The notes beneath the pieces are model-generated. The model was given only the letters and a program-made list of their open reading frames with translations. It was not told the origin of the DNA and made no database searches. Positions 1 to 8,651 of a DNA stretch of 64,000 nucleotides are shown here, one piece after another; positions within the stretch are counted from its first letter, which is position 1; each line of letters begins with the position of its first letter. This stretch comes from an uncultured Eubacteriales bacterium (lineage in GTDB: Bacteria > Bacillota > Clostridia > Christensenellales > UBA1242): assembly GCA_902496015.1 (NCBI GenBank), contig CABUZJ010000005.1:19195-83194 (forward strand), in the 5' to 3' direction. A program made the translations under genes and the position numbers.

Positions 1-1
1 A

Positions 2-3000
2 ACAGAAAATGCAGGTGTTTGGACGGGTTCAGGAAATGTGGTTACTAAAACAATAAAATATGGTAGCCAAATTGGCACATTGCCAAGTGAATCAGCAGGA
101 ACAATTTCTCGCACAGGGAAAACACTTTCAGGCTGGACAACATCTGCTGATGGTGGTGGCACGGCTTACACTGAAAGTTCAACTATGCCAGCCCAAAATT
201 TAGCACTTTATGCAATTTGGGAAGACATTGAATATACTATTACTTTAAATAAAACAAGTGAACATTACTCTAACATAACTGCGTCGGGTGCAGAAGTTAA
301 TGGCAATAGAACTGCTTTAACTGTAAAATATGGTTCAAGTGTTACCCTTAATATCACACTTGTAGAAGGTGTGTGGATTAGTGCTACATCATTTAACAAC
401 CCATTAATTACCGACTTAAATTATAATTCTGCTGGTAGAAATGTAACTGTTACATTCACATATTCATTAACAAGCAATTCAACATTAACTTTAACTACCC
501 AAATGGTAAGTTATAATATTGTTTATATTGGTAATGGTGGATTACTTAATGGCAGTGCTAAGGTAGAACAAACTGGCATTATTTATAACAACACCATAAC
601 CATTAATTCAAGAATAACATCTAAAACTTATGCTAACCATACCTTTACTAATTGGCAGGTATCTTATAATGGTGAAAGTGGAACTTATACTGAATACACT
701 GGTTCAAACCTACCAAAACCACAAGTTAGTGGAGTGGAAGATATAAGTAAACTTAACAACACCACAGTTTATTTAAAAGCAATATGGCGAGTTAATGAAT
801 ATACTATTAATTTTGCAATTCCAGAAGAAGATGAAAATGGAAATACTATTGGCAGAGAAATAGCAACGCTTTCTAATTTATCAAGTAAAGTTGCCTATGG
901 AAATTCATATAAATTAATTGATTTAACTAAAATAACCTTATATGGTTCTAATAACGCAAAATACACCATGAAGGGTTGGAAAGTTTATGTTTCAAATAAT
1001 TTAATTGAAAATGCTTACCTTGATGAAAATCCAGACTTTACTGCTGGTGGCACACAAAGCAATACTCTTACATTAAACTTTAATTCAAATGATGCATGGT
1101 TTAATTATTTATCTCTTGAAGATGGTGATGTTATAACTATTGAAGCAGATATAGTTATAACCGAAGTTACGGTTACACTGAACTTAGTGTTTGAAGGTAT
1201 TGCAAATTTACAAAACAGCACATTGTCCACAGAACTTGACTATTGGGAAAAAGCAATGCAATTATCTGGCGAGACATTTAGTGTGCAGGTTGAAAAAACT
1301 GTTAGACAGTTAGTTGAAGATTATATTGCAAGTGTTGGTTCAAAAATGTTCACAGTCACCGGCAATTTAGGTGAAGAACAAATTTCATTTGCTGGATTTA
1401 AACTAGATACAAAGAGAACATTAGGACTTGATAATATTATAAGTTACACTGGTGATGAACAACAGTTTACGGTTTACTTTACAAGAAATATTTATGATAT
1501 TGTAATTACCACATTTAGTGATAAATACACTCATGTGGGCGCAACTGCAAAATTATATAATAATGAGAGTGGATTTGTAAGTCTTTTATTGCCAAGCACC
1601 TACACTGGAAGTGATTTGATTTGTCTTGCACCTGTTTCTATTGCGGATAATACTTTGGTATTTGAAATGTCTTATAATTCAGGTTTGAATTTAACTTCAA
1701 ATAACTTCACAAGAACAGGATTTAACTTTAAAACATTTAGTGTTGCAGGACAAGAATCAAATGCCGTAGACTTTACAATTGATGAGAATTTTATAAATAA
1801 TAATTTCTCAACAATAACCACACTAAATATCGAAATAGAATGGACAATAATTCCAATAACAATAACCTTTGAAGAAGTAGACGGAACATTTGCAAGTTCT
1901 AATGCAGACCCTAATAGCAGTTCACTTTCTGGTTTTGCAAGCACTGGAACAGCCAATGTGTTATATAATGAAGAAAAAGACCTATATTACAATAGGTCAA
2001 CAGGTAAATTTTATAGAATAATTCCTAAGGGCACCAGAGTGGGTGGCATTAACTCATTCATGCCAACACCAATAAGAGACTATAACGGAGATTTCCGTGG
2101 CTGGTTCTTAGGAAGCATTGAAAGTGTGCCAATAACTGAAAATGGTGCAGCACTAGATACATCTAAAATTTTTAATATTTATGACATTCAATTAAATGAT
2201 AGTTTAAGTATGGGAGACCCTGATTATGTTCAATATGCTTTAAATGCAGGAGAATATACAAGTCAGGAAATGGTAATTACTGGGGACTCATATGGTGTAT
2301 CTGAAGGTTCAGATACTACACAAACTGAAGATTATGTTTATCGCAAAACTGAAGGTTATAGTGAAGATTATTTATTTGCTGATAGCAGATTAGAGATGTT
2401 TATGTTTACCACAGCAGGAAAAGTTGACGCAACAGTTAGTGCAACTATTTCTGCTTGGGGTATGACAACAGTTGAACAATTCAATAATTATTATGACTTT
2501 AATGGAAACTCATTTAGTGCATCTATCATGGTTTACTTATATAAGAAAACTAGCACTGGTTGGGAAATAATGGGAGATATACAAGATGGTTTTATATCTC
2601 CATCAGCAAGTGCAGATGCATATGTTAGTTCAATAACTGCAAATGTTAAAGATACATCAACACTAAGTATTCCAGAAGCAGGAACTTATGTAATTTGGGC
2701 ACAAGCATCTGCTGCTGGACCTTATCAATTAGCAACAGCAGGAGTGTCTTTACCAGCTTCTGCTGAAAAAGTTACAATGGTTGAGCAATGTGTGCCATCT
2801 TCAAGTCAAATAATGTCTTATACCAAAGCAACGGACAATACTACTTTATATGGAGCTTATAAAACACCAATAATATTTAATGCTAATCCTAATGGTTTAA
2901 GTTTACCAGATTTTAGAGCAACAAGCGGGGATTATCAATTTGATAGCGATTATAAGTGCGTTGAACTTGTTAATTCGGGTTCATATATACCAAATATAAG

Positions 3001-5869
3001 TGTTACAGCGCGTGGATTTGCTTTCCTTGGTTGGTTCACAAAACCTAATGGTGAAGGGACGAAACTTACAAGCACAACTAAAGCCTTATATAGTGAAGTA
3101 AATTACTATGGGCATTGGCAACAAGCAATAATTGTTGAATTTTGGGCTGACGGAACAAGTGCTGTTTCGGGGCAAAATAACAGCGTTTCAGTTAGCGATA
3201 TGAATTTAGGGGCAAATTATACTTTATCGGTTCAAACTACTGGCGGATACATAAGAACTCCTGCATTATCTAACTTTAATAGATTGGGTTATGTTGCAAG
3301 CGGATGGGTTATGCGAACAAGTTCAGGAGCTGAAAAAACAGTATCTTCAACTTCTCAAACATATATTAACCCAACTGAATTAGCCGATTATATGGAAGGT
3401 GATGTGCTTAAAATTTGGCTTAAATGGACAGCATCAAATGATTTTGTTACTACAACCTTTGTTCAACCTAATGCAAATGGTAACTTTACAACTCTTGTTA
3501 CTTATACAATTAATAATGGAGATACTTTTGCATTAGCACAAACCTATTCTAATGTGAGAACGGCTATAACATTCCCACAAACACCAGATATTGAAACTAT
3601 TACAAATGGTAATTATAGATTAAGGGCTAACAGCAGTGTTTGGGTAACAAGCAGTTATATTTGTTCTTCAGTTGACGATTTAGATGCAAGCACACGAACA
3701 GACTTTAACATAAACACAAGTGTTACTAGTAGTGGTAGAGTTTATCTAAATGCAGTAGGAAATTACACTATTCATTTTATTCAAAATAGTAGTTTATCAG
3801 ATAACACTGAAATTTTGATATTAGATAATGTTTACCAAGGTTTATCTATAACATTGCCTACTAATTTAAGCAATTATGGTTATAGATATGTTGGGTGGAA
3901 TAGTGTTAGACAAGATTTAATTAGTGGAGCAACAAAACCATCAAGTAAAGCACAAATTATTTATCAAGGTAATTATAATTCAATAAATAAAACTTGGACT
4001 CCAACCGAGTCGCAGTTATCTAGTTTTGCAAATGAAAGTCATGAAATTTACCTTTATGCAGTATGGGGCAAGTTATATAACCTTGTGTTTACTGCTTCAA
4101 ATGGAACTATTAGCGGTTCAAATGTGGTTACAAGTGTGTGCCACGGAGATACGCAAGGAAATGGTGGATTTACTGCACCAAGTATTTCAAGACCAGGGCA
4201 ATATGATAATACTTGGGTTTATTCTAAAAACACTAATGTTGCTTTAAGTTCAGTAGATACTTCTTATGTTGAAAGTGATAACCTTACAATTAATATTGAG
4301 GATAAATGGCAAGCATATTTTCTTGCAACATATTATAAGTGGAGTGATTCAACTAATGATTATACAGTTTGGGAAATAGTTAAATTTTACGAGCAAACTT
4401 ATCATTATGTAAAAGATGGTTCAAGTTTAACAAGAAAAGGTACTAATGGTGTTTATCCTGATGTTCAAGCATCTTGTGTTGGCTGGGATACTAGTTCAAG
4501 TGGTTCAAATGTTGTATATGAATTTGGTGACACAGTGCGTAATAATAATTATAATTTCTATGCAGTGTATATGAACGATATTAGAGTGTCATTTGTATAT
4601 TCAACTTCTTCTGGCACTTCAACTTATGCAACAAGATTTGCAAAACCAAACACAACATTAAATGAAAGTGCATCTTATGGTGGAGATTATGGCATGCCAA
4701 GCGGGGGACCAGTTGTTGAAGGTTACAACTTTTTAGGCTGGACAACTAAATTTATGGGCCAAGGTTCACCAAACTTTAATGGTAGCACAGTTATTACTTC
4801 TAGCATGGTATCAAGCGGACACATTCAAGTTTGGGCAGTGCTTGAAATAAAAACATATACTGTTAATATAAATCGAAATAATGGTGATAAATTCTTGGCT
4901 GATATTAACGGCAGTGAATTAAATTCCATTTCTTTAAACCATGGTGATGGATTTACTATTGAAATTAGTTTATTTAATGACCCTAATTATTATATTTCTG
5001 TTACAGGCTCTAATTGTTCAATTTCACCTTCTAATATTTATTACACTGATTCTAATAGGAGTGTGTCAGTAACTAATGTAACTAGTAATACTACAATTTC
5101 AATTACAGCAAGAACAGCAACATATAATTACAATATCTTTACATCAAATGCTAATTTAAAAGGTAGTTATTCAGGAACAATAACATCTAATGATTTTCCT
5201 ACAACTTCAATTTCAGTTACTAATTATGAATGGTCGGGCGTTTTAGGCAATACTCATTTATTCACAGTAAGCGGAAAATATTTTGGCTCAGATGCTTACT
5301 TTAATGTTTCAGGTATGTCTAACACGGGTGCATCACTTTATAGTATTAGAGGAAGATATTCAATATCATATAATGGATTAGAAGGGAATATAAGCGGTGT
5401 GGCAGTTAGTAGCACAAATGCAAGTTTTGTTGTTCAGTCTGGAGGTAAATATACTAATTATTCAACACTTCAAGAAGCATATAATGCAGTAGGCTCTTCT
5501 GCAACTATAATGGCTTATCAAAGTGGAACTGTTAGCATCGGTAACGGGTCTATAAGCATTTCTGCAAAAGCAGTAGATGGCAGTGGTTCAATGGCATTTA
5601 ATGTATCTATGAGTCTTGGCGGTTCTGTAAATATAAGTAAAGATGCTACTACTCAAGTGGGGGTTACTGTTAGCGGATTAACTGTTTCGGGTGTTGGGCA
5701 AAGGATAAGCATTTATGGTGCGAACACAATTAGTATACAAAGCCCAATTGGTAGTCCGGGTAGTGAATTCTATTTGTATTACACTAGTGGGGCAAGTGTT
5801 TCAATAGGTAGTGGATGGACTAAAGTAAGCGACAGCGGTGGAACAGCAAGATTTAGATATGGTAATTAA
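2..5869 (+). CDS. Giant repeat surface protein, 5' end missing
   Basis: The reading frame is open from the first bases of the window, so about 1955 residues are only the C-terminal part of a larger protein. A GTG at 38 is not the start, because the codons before it already read as the same repeat domain. The chain is built of many degenerate InlB B-repeat (Listeria-Bacteroides, TIGR02543-like) units: strands with Y-x-I-x-Y, a GW-F/T turn and a closing YA-x-W (for example near residues 60, 250, 1040 and 1360). The last 150 residues are rich in G, S, V and I, like a beta-solenoid cap. It is Thr/Ser/Asn-rich with almost no Cys. No LPxTG motif, membrane segment or positively charged tail is seen at the C-terminus, so attachment would have to be N-terminal. 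Likely exported adhesin or matrix protein; the exact ligand is unknown. The family call is firm, the role is inferred. Confidence 0.85.
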   Translation, partial: TENAGVWTGSGNVVTKTIKYGSQIGTLPSESAGTISRTGKTLSGWTTSADGGGTAYTESSTMPAQNLALYAIWEDIEYTITLNKTSEHYSNITASGAEVNGNRTALTVKYGSSVTLNITLVEGVWISATSFNNPLITDLNYNSAGRNVTVTFTYSLTSNSTLTLTTQMVSYNIVYIGNGGLLNGSAKVEQTGIIYNNTITINSRITSKTYANHTFTNWQVSYNGESGTYTEYTGSNLPKPQVSGVEDISKLNNTTVYLKAIWRVNEYTINFAIPEEDENGNTIGREIATLSNLSSKVAYGNSYKLIDLTKITLYGSNNAKYTMKGWKVYVSNNLIENAYLDENPDFTAGGTQSNTLTLNFNSNDAWFNYLSLEDGDVITIEADIVITEVTVTLNLVFEGIANLQNSTLSTELDYWEKAMQLSGETFSVQVEKTVRQLVEDYIASVGSKMFTVTGNLGEEQISFAGFKLDTKRTLGLDNIISYTGDEQQFTVYFTRNIYDIVITTFSDKYTHVGATAKLYNNESGFVSLLLPSTYTGSDLICLAPVSIADNTLVFEMSYNSGLNLTSNNFTRTGFNFKTFSVAGQESNAVDFTIDENFINNNFSTITTLNIEIEWTIIPITITFEEVDGTFASSNADPNSSSLSGFASTGTANVLYNEEKDLYYNRSTGKFYRIIPKGTRVGGINSFMPTPIRDYNGDFRGWFLGSIESVPITENGAALDTSKIFNIYDIQLNDSLSMGDPDYVQYALNAGEYTSQEMVITGDSYGVSEGSDTTQTEDYVYRKTEGYSEDYLFADSRLEMFMFTTAGKVDATVSATISAWGMTTVEQFNNYYDFNGNSFSASIMVYLYKKTSTGWEIMGDIQDGFISPSASADAYVSSITANVKDTSTLSIPEAGTYVIWAQASAAGPYQLATAGVSLPASAEKVTMVEQCVPSSSQIMSYTKATDNTTLYGAYKTPIIFNANPNGLSLPDFRATSGDYQFDSDYKCVELVNSGSYIPNISVTARGFAFLGWFTKPNGEGTKLTSTTKALYSEVNYYGHWQQAIIVEFWADGTSAVSGQNNSVSVSDMNLGANYTLSVQTTGGYIRTPALSNFNRLGYVASGWVMRTSSGAEKTVSSTSQTYINPTELADYMEGDVLKIWLKWTASNDFVTTTFVQPNANGNFTTLVTYTINNGDTFALAQTYSNVRTAITFPQTPDIETITNGNYRLRANSSVWVTSSYICSSVDDLDASTRTDFNINTSVTSSGRVYLNAVGNYTIHFIQNSSLSDNTEILILDNVYQGLSITLPTNLSNYGYRYVGWNSVRQDLISGATKPSSKAQIIYQGNYNSINKTWTPTESQLSSFANESHEIYLYAVWGKLYNLVFTASNGTISGSNVVTSVCHGDTQGNGGFTAPSISRPGQYDNTWVYSKNTNVALSSVDTSYVESDNLTINIEDKWQAYFLATYYKWSDSTNDYTVWEIVKFYEQTYHYVKDGSSLTRKGTNGVYPDVQASCVGWDTSSSGSNVVYEFGDTVRNNNYNFYAVYMNDIRVSFVYSTSSGTSTYATRFAKPNTTLNESASYGGDYGMPSGGPVVEGYNFLGWTTKFMGQGSPNFNGSTVITSSMVSSGHIQVWAVLEIKTYTVNINRNNGDKFLADINGSELNSISLNHGDGFTIEISLFNDPNYYISVTGSNCSISPSNIYYTDSNRSVSVTNVTSNTTISITARTATYNYNIFTSNANLKGSYSGTITSNDFPTTSISVTNYEWSGVLGNTHLFTVSGKYFGSDAYFNVSGMSNTGASLYSIRGRYSISYNGLEGNISGVAVSSTNASFVVQSGGKYTNYSTLQEAYNAVGSSATIMAYQSGTVSIGNGSISISAKAVDGSGSMAFNVSMSLGGSVNISKDATTQVGVTVSGLTVSGVGQRISIYGANTISIQSPIGSPGSEFYLYYTSGASVSIGSGWTKVSDSGGTARFRYGN

Positions 5870-5898
5870 AAGCAACCAAAAGGTTGCTTTTAATTTTG
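5868..5898 (+). terminator. Intrinsic terminator of the giant protein gene
   Basis: Ten-base perfect stem (AAAAGCAACC / GGTTGCTTTT, 5868-5877 and 5882-5891) with an AAAA loop, followed by a T-rich tract. It begins inside the stop codon. Confidence 0.9.
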
Positions 5899-6023
5899 TT
5901 TTTTTATTTTGTGTGTGATGTAGATAATATAATTTTATTGCGCTGTATAATATTTTAAAAAATATTATTTTAAATTTATTATAAAAAACATTAAATGGAT
6001 TTCCAACATTAAAATTAATTAGT

Positions 6024-6053
6024 AAATAAAAAAACCGCTAAAATAGCGGTTTA
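6024..6053 (-). terminator. Intrinsic terminator of the 6.0-7.4 kb lipoprotein gene
   Basis: Stem AAACCGCTA / TAGCGGTTT around an AA(A) loop at about 6032-6052. Read on the minus strand it is followed by a run of T, just after the lipoprotein stop codon. Confidence 0.85.
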
Positions 6054-6065
6054 ATTTTTAATAAA

Positions 6066-7415
6066 CTATTGCTCTAATTCGTTAGATGGTTGTTTAATAT
6101 AAACATTGGTGTTGTTTTCGTCCATAAGGGTCATAACTTTTTTTGCATCTTCATAGTTATTAACATTGTTTGCATCTTTAATAACAAGGTCTCTATCGTA
6201 AGGTATATATAATTCAAAGTTATAATTATTAACTAAGTTTTGAACTGTTGAATAAAATTCTTCGGTAAAGGCTTCGCCCCCACAAATTATGCCATACCAC
6301 CAGCCTTCGACACCAGAATCCCCTTTAGAATCTATATCTTGTTGCAATAATTCATAAGGGTCGAAATATGCATGGTCTAATGCCAAGGCTTTCATTTTGT
6401 CATACATTTCTTGTGGAATGCTTGCTGATCTGTTACAAGAAGTGGTTATTAACTTTTTATCCCCCGTTTCTGGGTTATATGCAAGGCTTACAAAATTAAA
6501 ACTAAAATATGCGTCGATTCCCCATGGTTGTTTACAAAAATAAGTTGATATTGTTGGAGTATGATAAATAAAATAATCATAACCATTTTCTCTTAAATCG
6601 GCAGTCGTTTGAGTGCTACTTCTTAATCCTTCAACAGTTGTTATAATTTCATAGCCATCGTTTAAATATTGTTGAATGAAATCTTGGTTATAATAATCGT
6701 TCAAAAGGTCTTCGGTTAAAACCATGTTCATTAATCTATCGGTAATAACGCTTTGCCTAGTGGTAACATCGTCTTGTTCGGTTGCCTGTTCGCCTGTTGC
6801 TTCAATTTCTTCTAACTTTTCTTCGGTGGCAGTGTTTACTGCGGTTGCAAGCGTAACATAATCTACTTCTTCTTGATTTGCAAGGCTTGCAACTTCTGCA
6901 TTATTAACAACATAACTAATTGTGTTTGTTATTGTGCTTTTTTCGGCAGTTTGTTTGTTAATAACATCTGCATCATAAGTAATTGTTACTTTTGCTAAAT
7001 TACTTGGTGCATAATCTGTGCTAACATCTTCTTCTGCGTTATATGCTTCTATTGCAATGTTTGTTATGGTTAGTCTTTCAACTAAATGATCAAAATTATT
7101 GCCATAATATTTATTTTCGTTAATCATTTTTTTAATTGTTGAATTTAACTGATTATTTGCTTCAATCATTTCTGGTTCAACAACATTTTGGTTATAAACT
7201 GGTTTAATATCTTCAATATCTTCAATTGTAACTTTATCTGTTACTATTGGTTGTGTTGCTATTGGTTCTGTGGTTTCTGTAATGCTTGAACTTGTTGAGT
7301 TTAATGTGCTTTCTTCTGGTGGAACATAAGTGCAACTTGTTCCAAGGGCAATAACTGCCACAGCAAGGGCACCTGCACTTGCCCTTTTAAATTTTTTTAT
7401 TATTTCTTTATCCAT
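6066..7415 (-). CDS. Predicted lipoprotein of unknown function
   Basis: 449 residues. The N-terminus has K/R residues, a hydrophobic stretch (about 13-25) and a lipobox ending L-G-T-S-C (Cys28), so it should be lipidated and held on the outer face of the membrane. A Ser/Thr-rich linker (about 33-60) follows, then a soluble domain I do not recognise; a Gly/Trp-rich patch (GVEGWWYG) and a Cys lie near residue 375. The start is preceded by AGGAGGG at a good distance. A sigma-A promoter lies 65-95 nt upstream on the same strand and an intrinsic terminator just downstream, so it is a single-gene unit. Its signal peptide resembles that of the lipoprotein at 14355-15653. Lipoprotein status is well supported; the function is unknown. 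Confidence 0.8.
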   Translation of the reverse strand: MDKEIIKKFKRASAGALAVAVIALGTSCTYVPPEESTLNSTSSSITETTEPIATQPIVTDKVTIEDIEDIKPVYNQNVVEPEMIEANNQLNSTIKKMINENKYYGNNFDHLVERLTITNIAIEAYNAEEDVSTDYAPSNLAKVTITYDADVINKQTAEKSTITNTISYVVNNAEVASLANQEEVDYVTLATAVNTATEEKLEEIEATGEQATEQDDVTTRQSVITDRLMNMVLTEDLLNDYYNQDFIQQYLNDGYEIITTVEGLRSSTQTTADLRENGYDYFIYHTPTISTYFCKQPWGIDAYFSFNFVSLAYNPETGDKKLITTSCNRSASIPQEMYDKMKALALDHAYFDPYELLQQDIDSKGDSGVEGWWYGIICGGEAFTEEFYSTVQNLVNNYNFELYIPYDRDLVIKDANNVNNYEDAKKVMTLMDENNTNVYIKQPSNELEQ

Positions 7416-7471
7416 TTAAACAACCCTCCTAAATTTAATGAATAAACATAAAAATCATAACTAGTAATAAT

Positions 7472-7500
7472 AGTTTAACACCTAATGCAAAATTTGTCAA
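7472..7500 (-). promoter_or_regulatory. Promoter of the lipoprotein gene
   Basis: On the minus strand TTGACA (7495-7500), a 17-nt spacer, then TAAACT (7472-7477), giving a leader of about 50 nt that contains the AGGAGGG ribosome binding site. Confidence 0.75.
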
Positions 7501-7592
7501 TATAAGAAATTTAAAACTTTTTGGTTTCAATTTATAATAAACATATATCGACTTTATTTGCTTAATAAATAAAAAATATAAATTTTATAAAA

Positions 7593-7621
7593 TTGACAAT
7601 TGGTCTTTTTTATATTAAAAT
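7593..7621 (+). promoter_or_regulatory. Promoter for the orphan gene at 7778
   Basis: TTGACA (7593-7598), 17-nt spacer, TAAAAT (7616-7621). It lies about 150 nt before the ATG, so the transcript would have a long AT-rich leader in which I see no strong structure. The rest of the 7416-7777 gap holds nothing else recognisable. Confidence 0.6.
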
Positions 7622-7777
7622 TTAACTAGAAATAAAAACTTTTGCTACTTTTGTATTAAAATATTTAATTAGCAATTTTGTAGTTCAAATAAAAATTTAC
7701 TTAATATGTAAAAACATTTTATTCTGCATGCTTTTTAAACTATATGTATTTTATGTTGAGGCTGTTTAGGAGAATTT

Positions 7778-8407
7778 ATGAAAATTGTTGATTGGGAAAA
7801 GAAAGTTTCTAAAAATTATAGTTTTATTAAAACGAAGAATATTGAAGATTTAGAAAAATGCATTAAAGATTATGATAAAAGCCAAGCAAGGGTTTTTTGT
7901 GCGTTACAGCAAGAAGATTTAATATTTTATTTATTAACAAATGACAATATTCATTATGCTGGCATGGGGTATATTTGTGGGGATAGTTTTAAGGTTATAG
8001 ATTTGGTTTCTAATTATTTAAGAACGATGGAAAAGTATGAACCAATTTTGTTAGCAGATTTTGTAGCCTTTTGTGAAAATTCGGGGTTTAAAAAATTGAA
8101 TTATGAAGAACTTACAGACGAGCAAAAAAAATTAATTAATAAGCAATTAGAATTTTCTGTTGAATTTGTTAGTGAAGGTGCTGTTTTAAACGAAGATTTT
8201 TATGCGTTATATATTTTTAATAATTTAGAAGAAGAAAAAGAATATTTAACAAATACGGGATATTGTAAAAATTTTGTTATAATAGGTTCTGCAGACGGGG
8301 TGAATATTTGCTCTTACTTTATTATGGATAATGGAAGACTTAAAAAAGATGGTCTTAATAAATTTATAAAAACTGTTTATATTAAAGATTTAGATAAAAC
8401 TATATAA
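7778..8407 (+). CDS. Hypothetical cytoplasmic protein
   Basis: 209 residues with no signal peptide or membrane segment. I do not recognise a family. The sequence is acidic and aromatic-rich, with scattered Cys residues and a C-terminal half that reads like alternating strands and helices (FVIIGSADG, CSYFIMDNG). It could be an immunity or SMI1/KNR4-like fold, but no diagnostic motif is present and this is only a guess. The ATG has AGGAG seven bases upstream. It stands alone between a divergent lipoprotein gene and nrdD, which has its own regulated promoter. Being real coding sequence is well supported by the ribosome binding site, length and promoter. Confidence 0.7.
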   Translation: MKIVDWEKKVSKNYSFIKTKNIEDLEKCIKDYDKSQARVFCALQQEDLIFYLLTNDNIHYAGMGYICGDSFKVIDLVSNYLRTMEKYEPILLADFVAFCENSGFKKLNYEELTDEQKKLINKQLEFSVEFVSEGAVLNEDFYALYIFNNLEEEKEYLTNTGYCKNFVIIGSADGVNICSYFIMDNGRLKKDGLNKFIKTVYIKDLDKTI

Positions 8408-8565
8408 AAAGTTTAATTTTTATGCAAATTATACAAAAATTTTTATTTATAATGGTTTGATTTTATTATTCTAAAAATATAATAATTTGTGCTTTTGTTA
8501 GGCTTTTTCTAGCATTAATCATGCTTGTTTTTTTAAATTTAATTTTGTTCAAAATTATACAAAAA

Positions 8566-8613
8566 ACACAATATATTCTGTTTGCTAAATTTGTTTGACA
8601 CTATATATTGTGT
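8566..8613 (+). promoter_or_regulatory. Two NrdR boxes upstream of nrdD
   Basis: Two 16-bp sites matching the NrdR-box pattern: ACACAATATATTCTGT (8566-8581) and the near-perfect palindrome ACACTATATATTGTGT (8598-8613). Their starts are 32 bp apart, about three helix turns, the arrangement usual for NrdR repression of ribonucleotide reductase genes. The second box overlaps the -35 box and spacer of the nrdD promoter. Confidence 0.85.
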
Positions 8614-8624
8614 GGTGTTATTCT
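8595..8624 (+). promoter_or_regulatory. nrdD promoter
   Basis: TTGACA (8595-8600), 18-nt spacer, TATTCT (8619-8624) with an extended TGT just before it. The spacer is occupied by NrdR box 2, so repressor binding should block RNA polymerase directly. A short leader leads to GGAG at 8641. Confidence 0.75.
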
Positions 8625-8651
8625 AGCAGTGTTTAAAAAAGGAGAACAATT

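Noticed and set aside
38..40. GTG as start of the first giant protein
   Set aside because: The codons from position 2 onwards are in the same open frame and read as the same repeat domain, so the gene is cut by the window edge.
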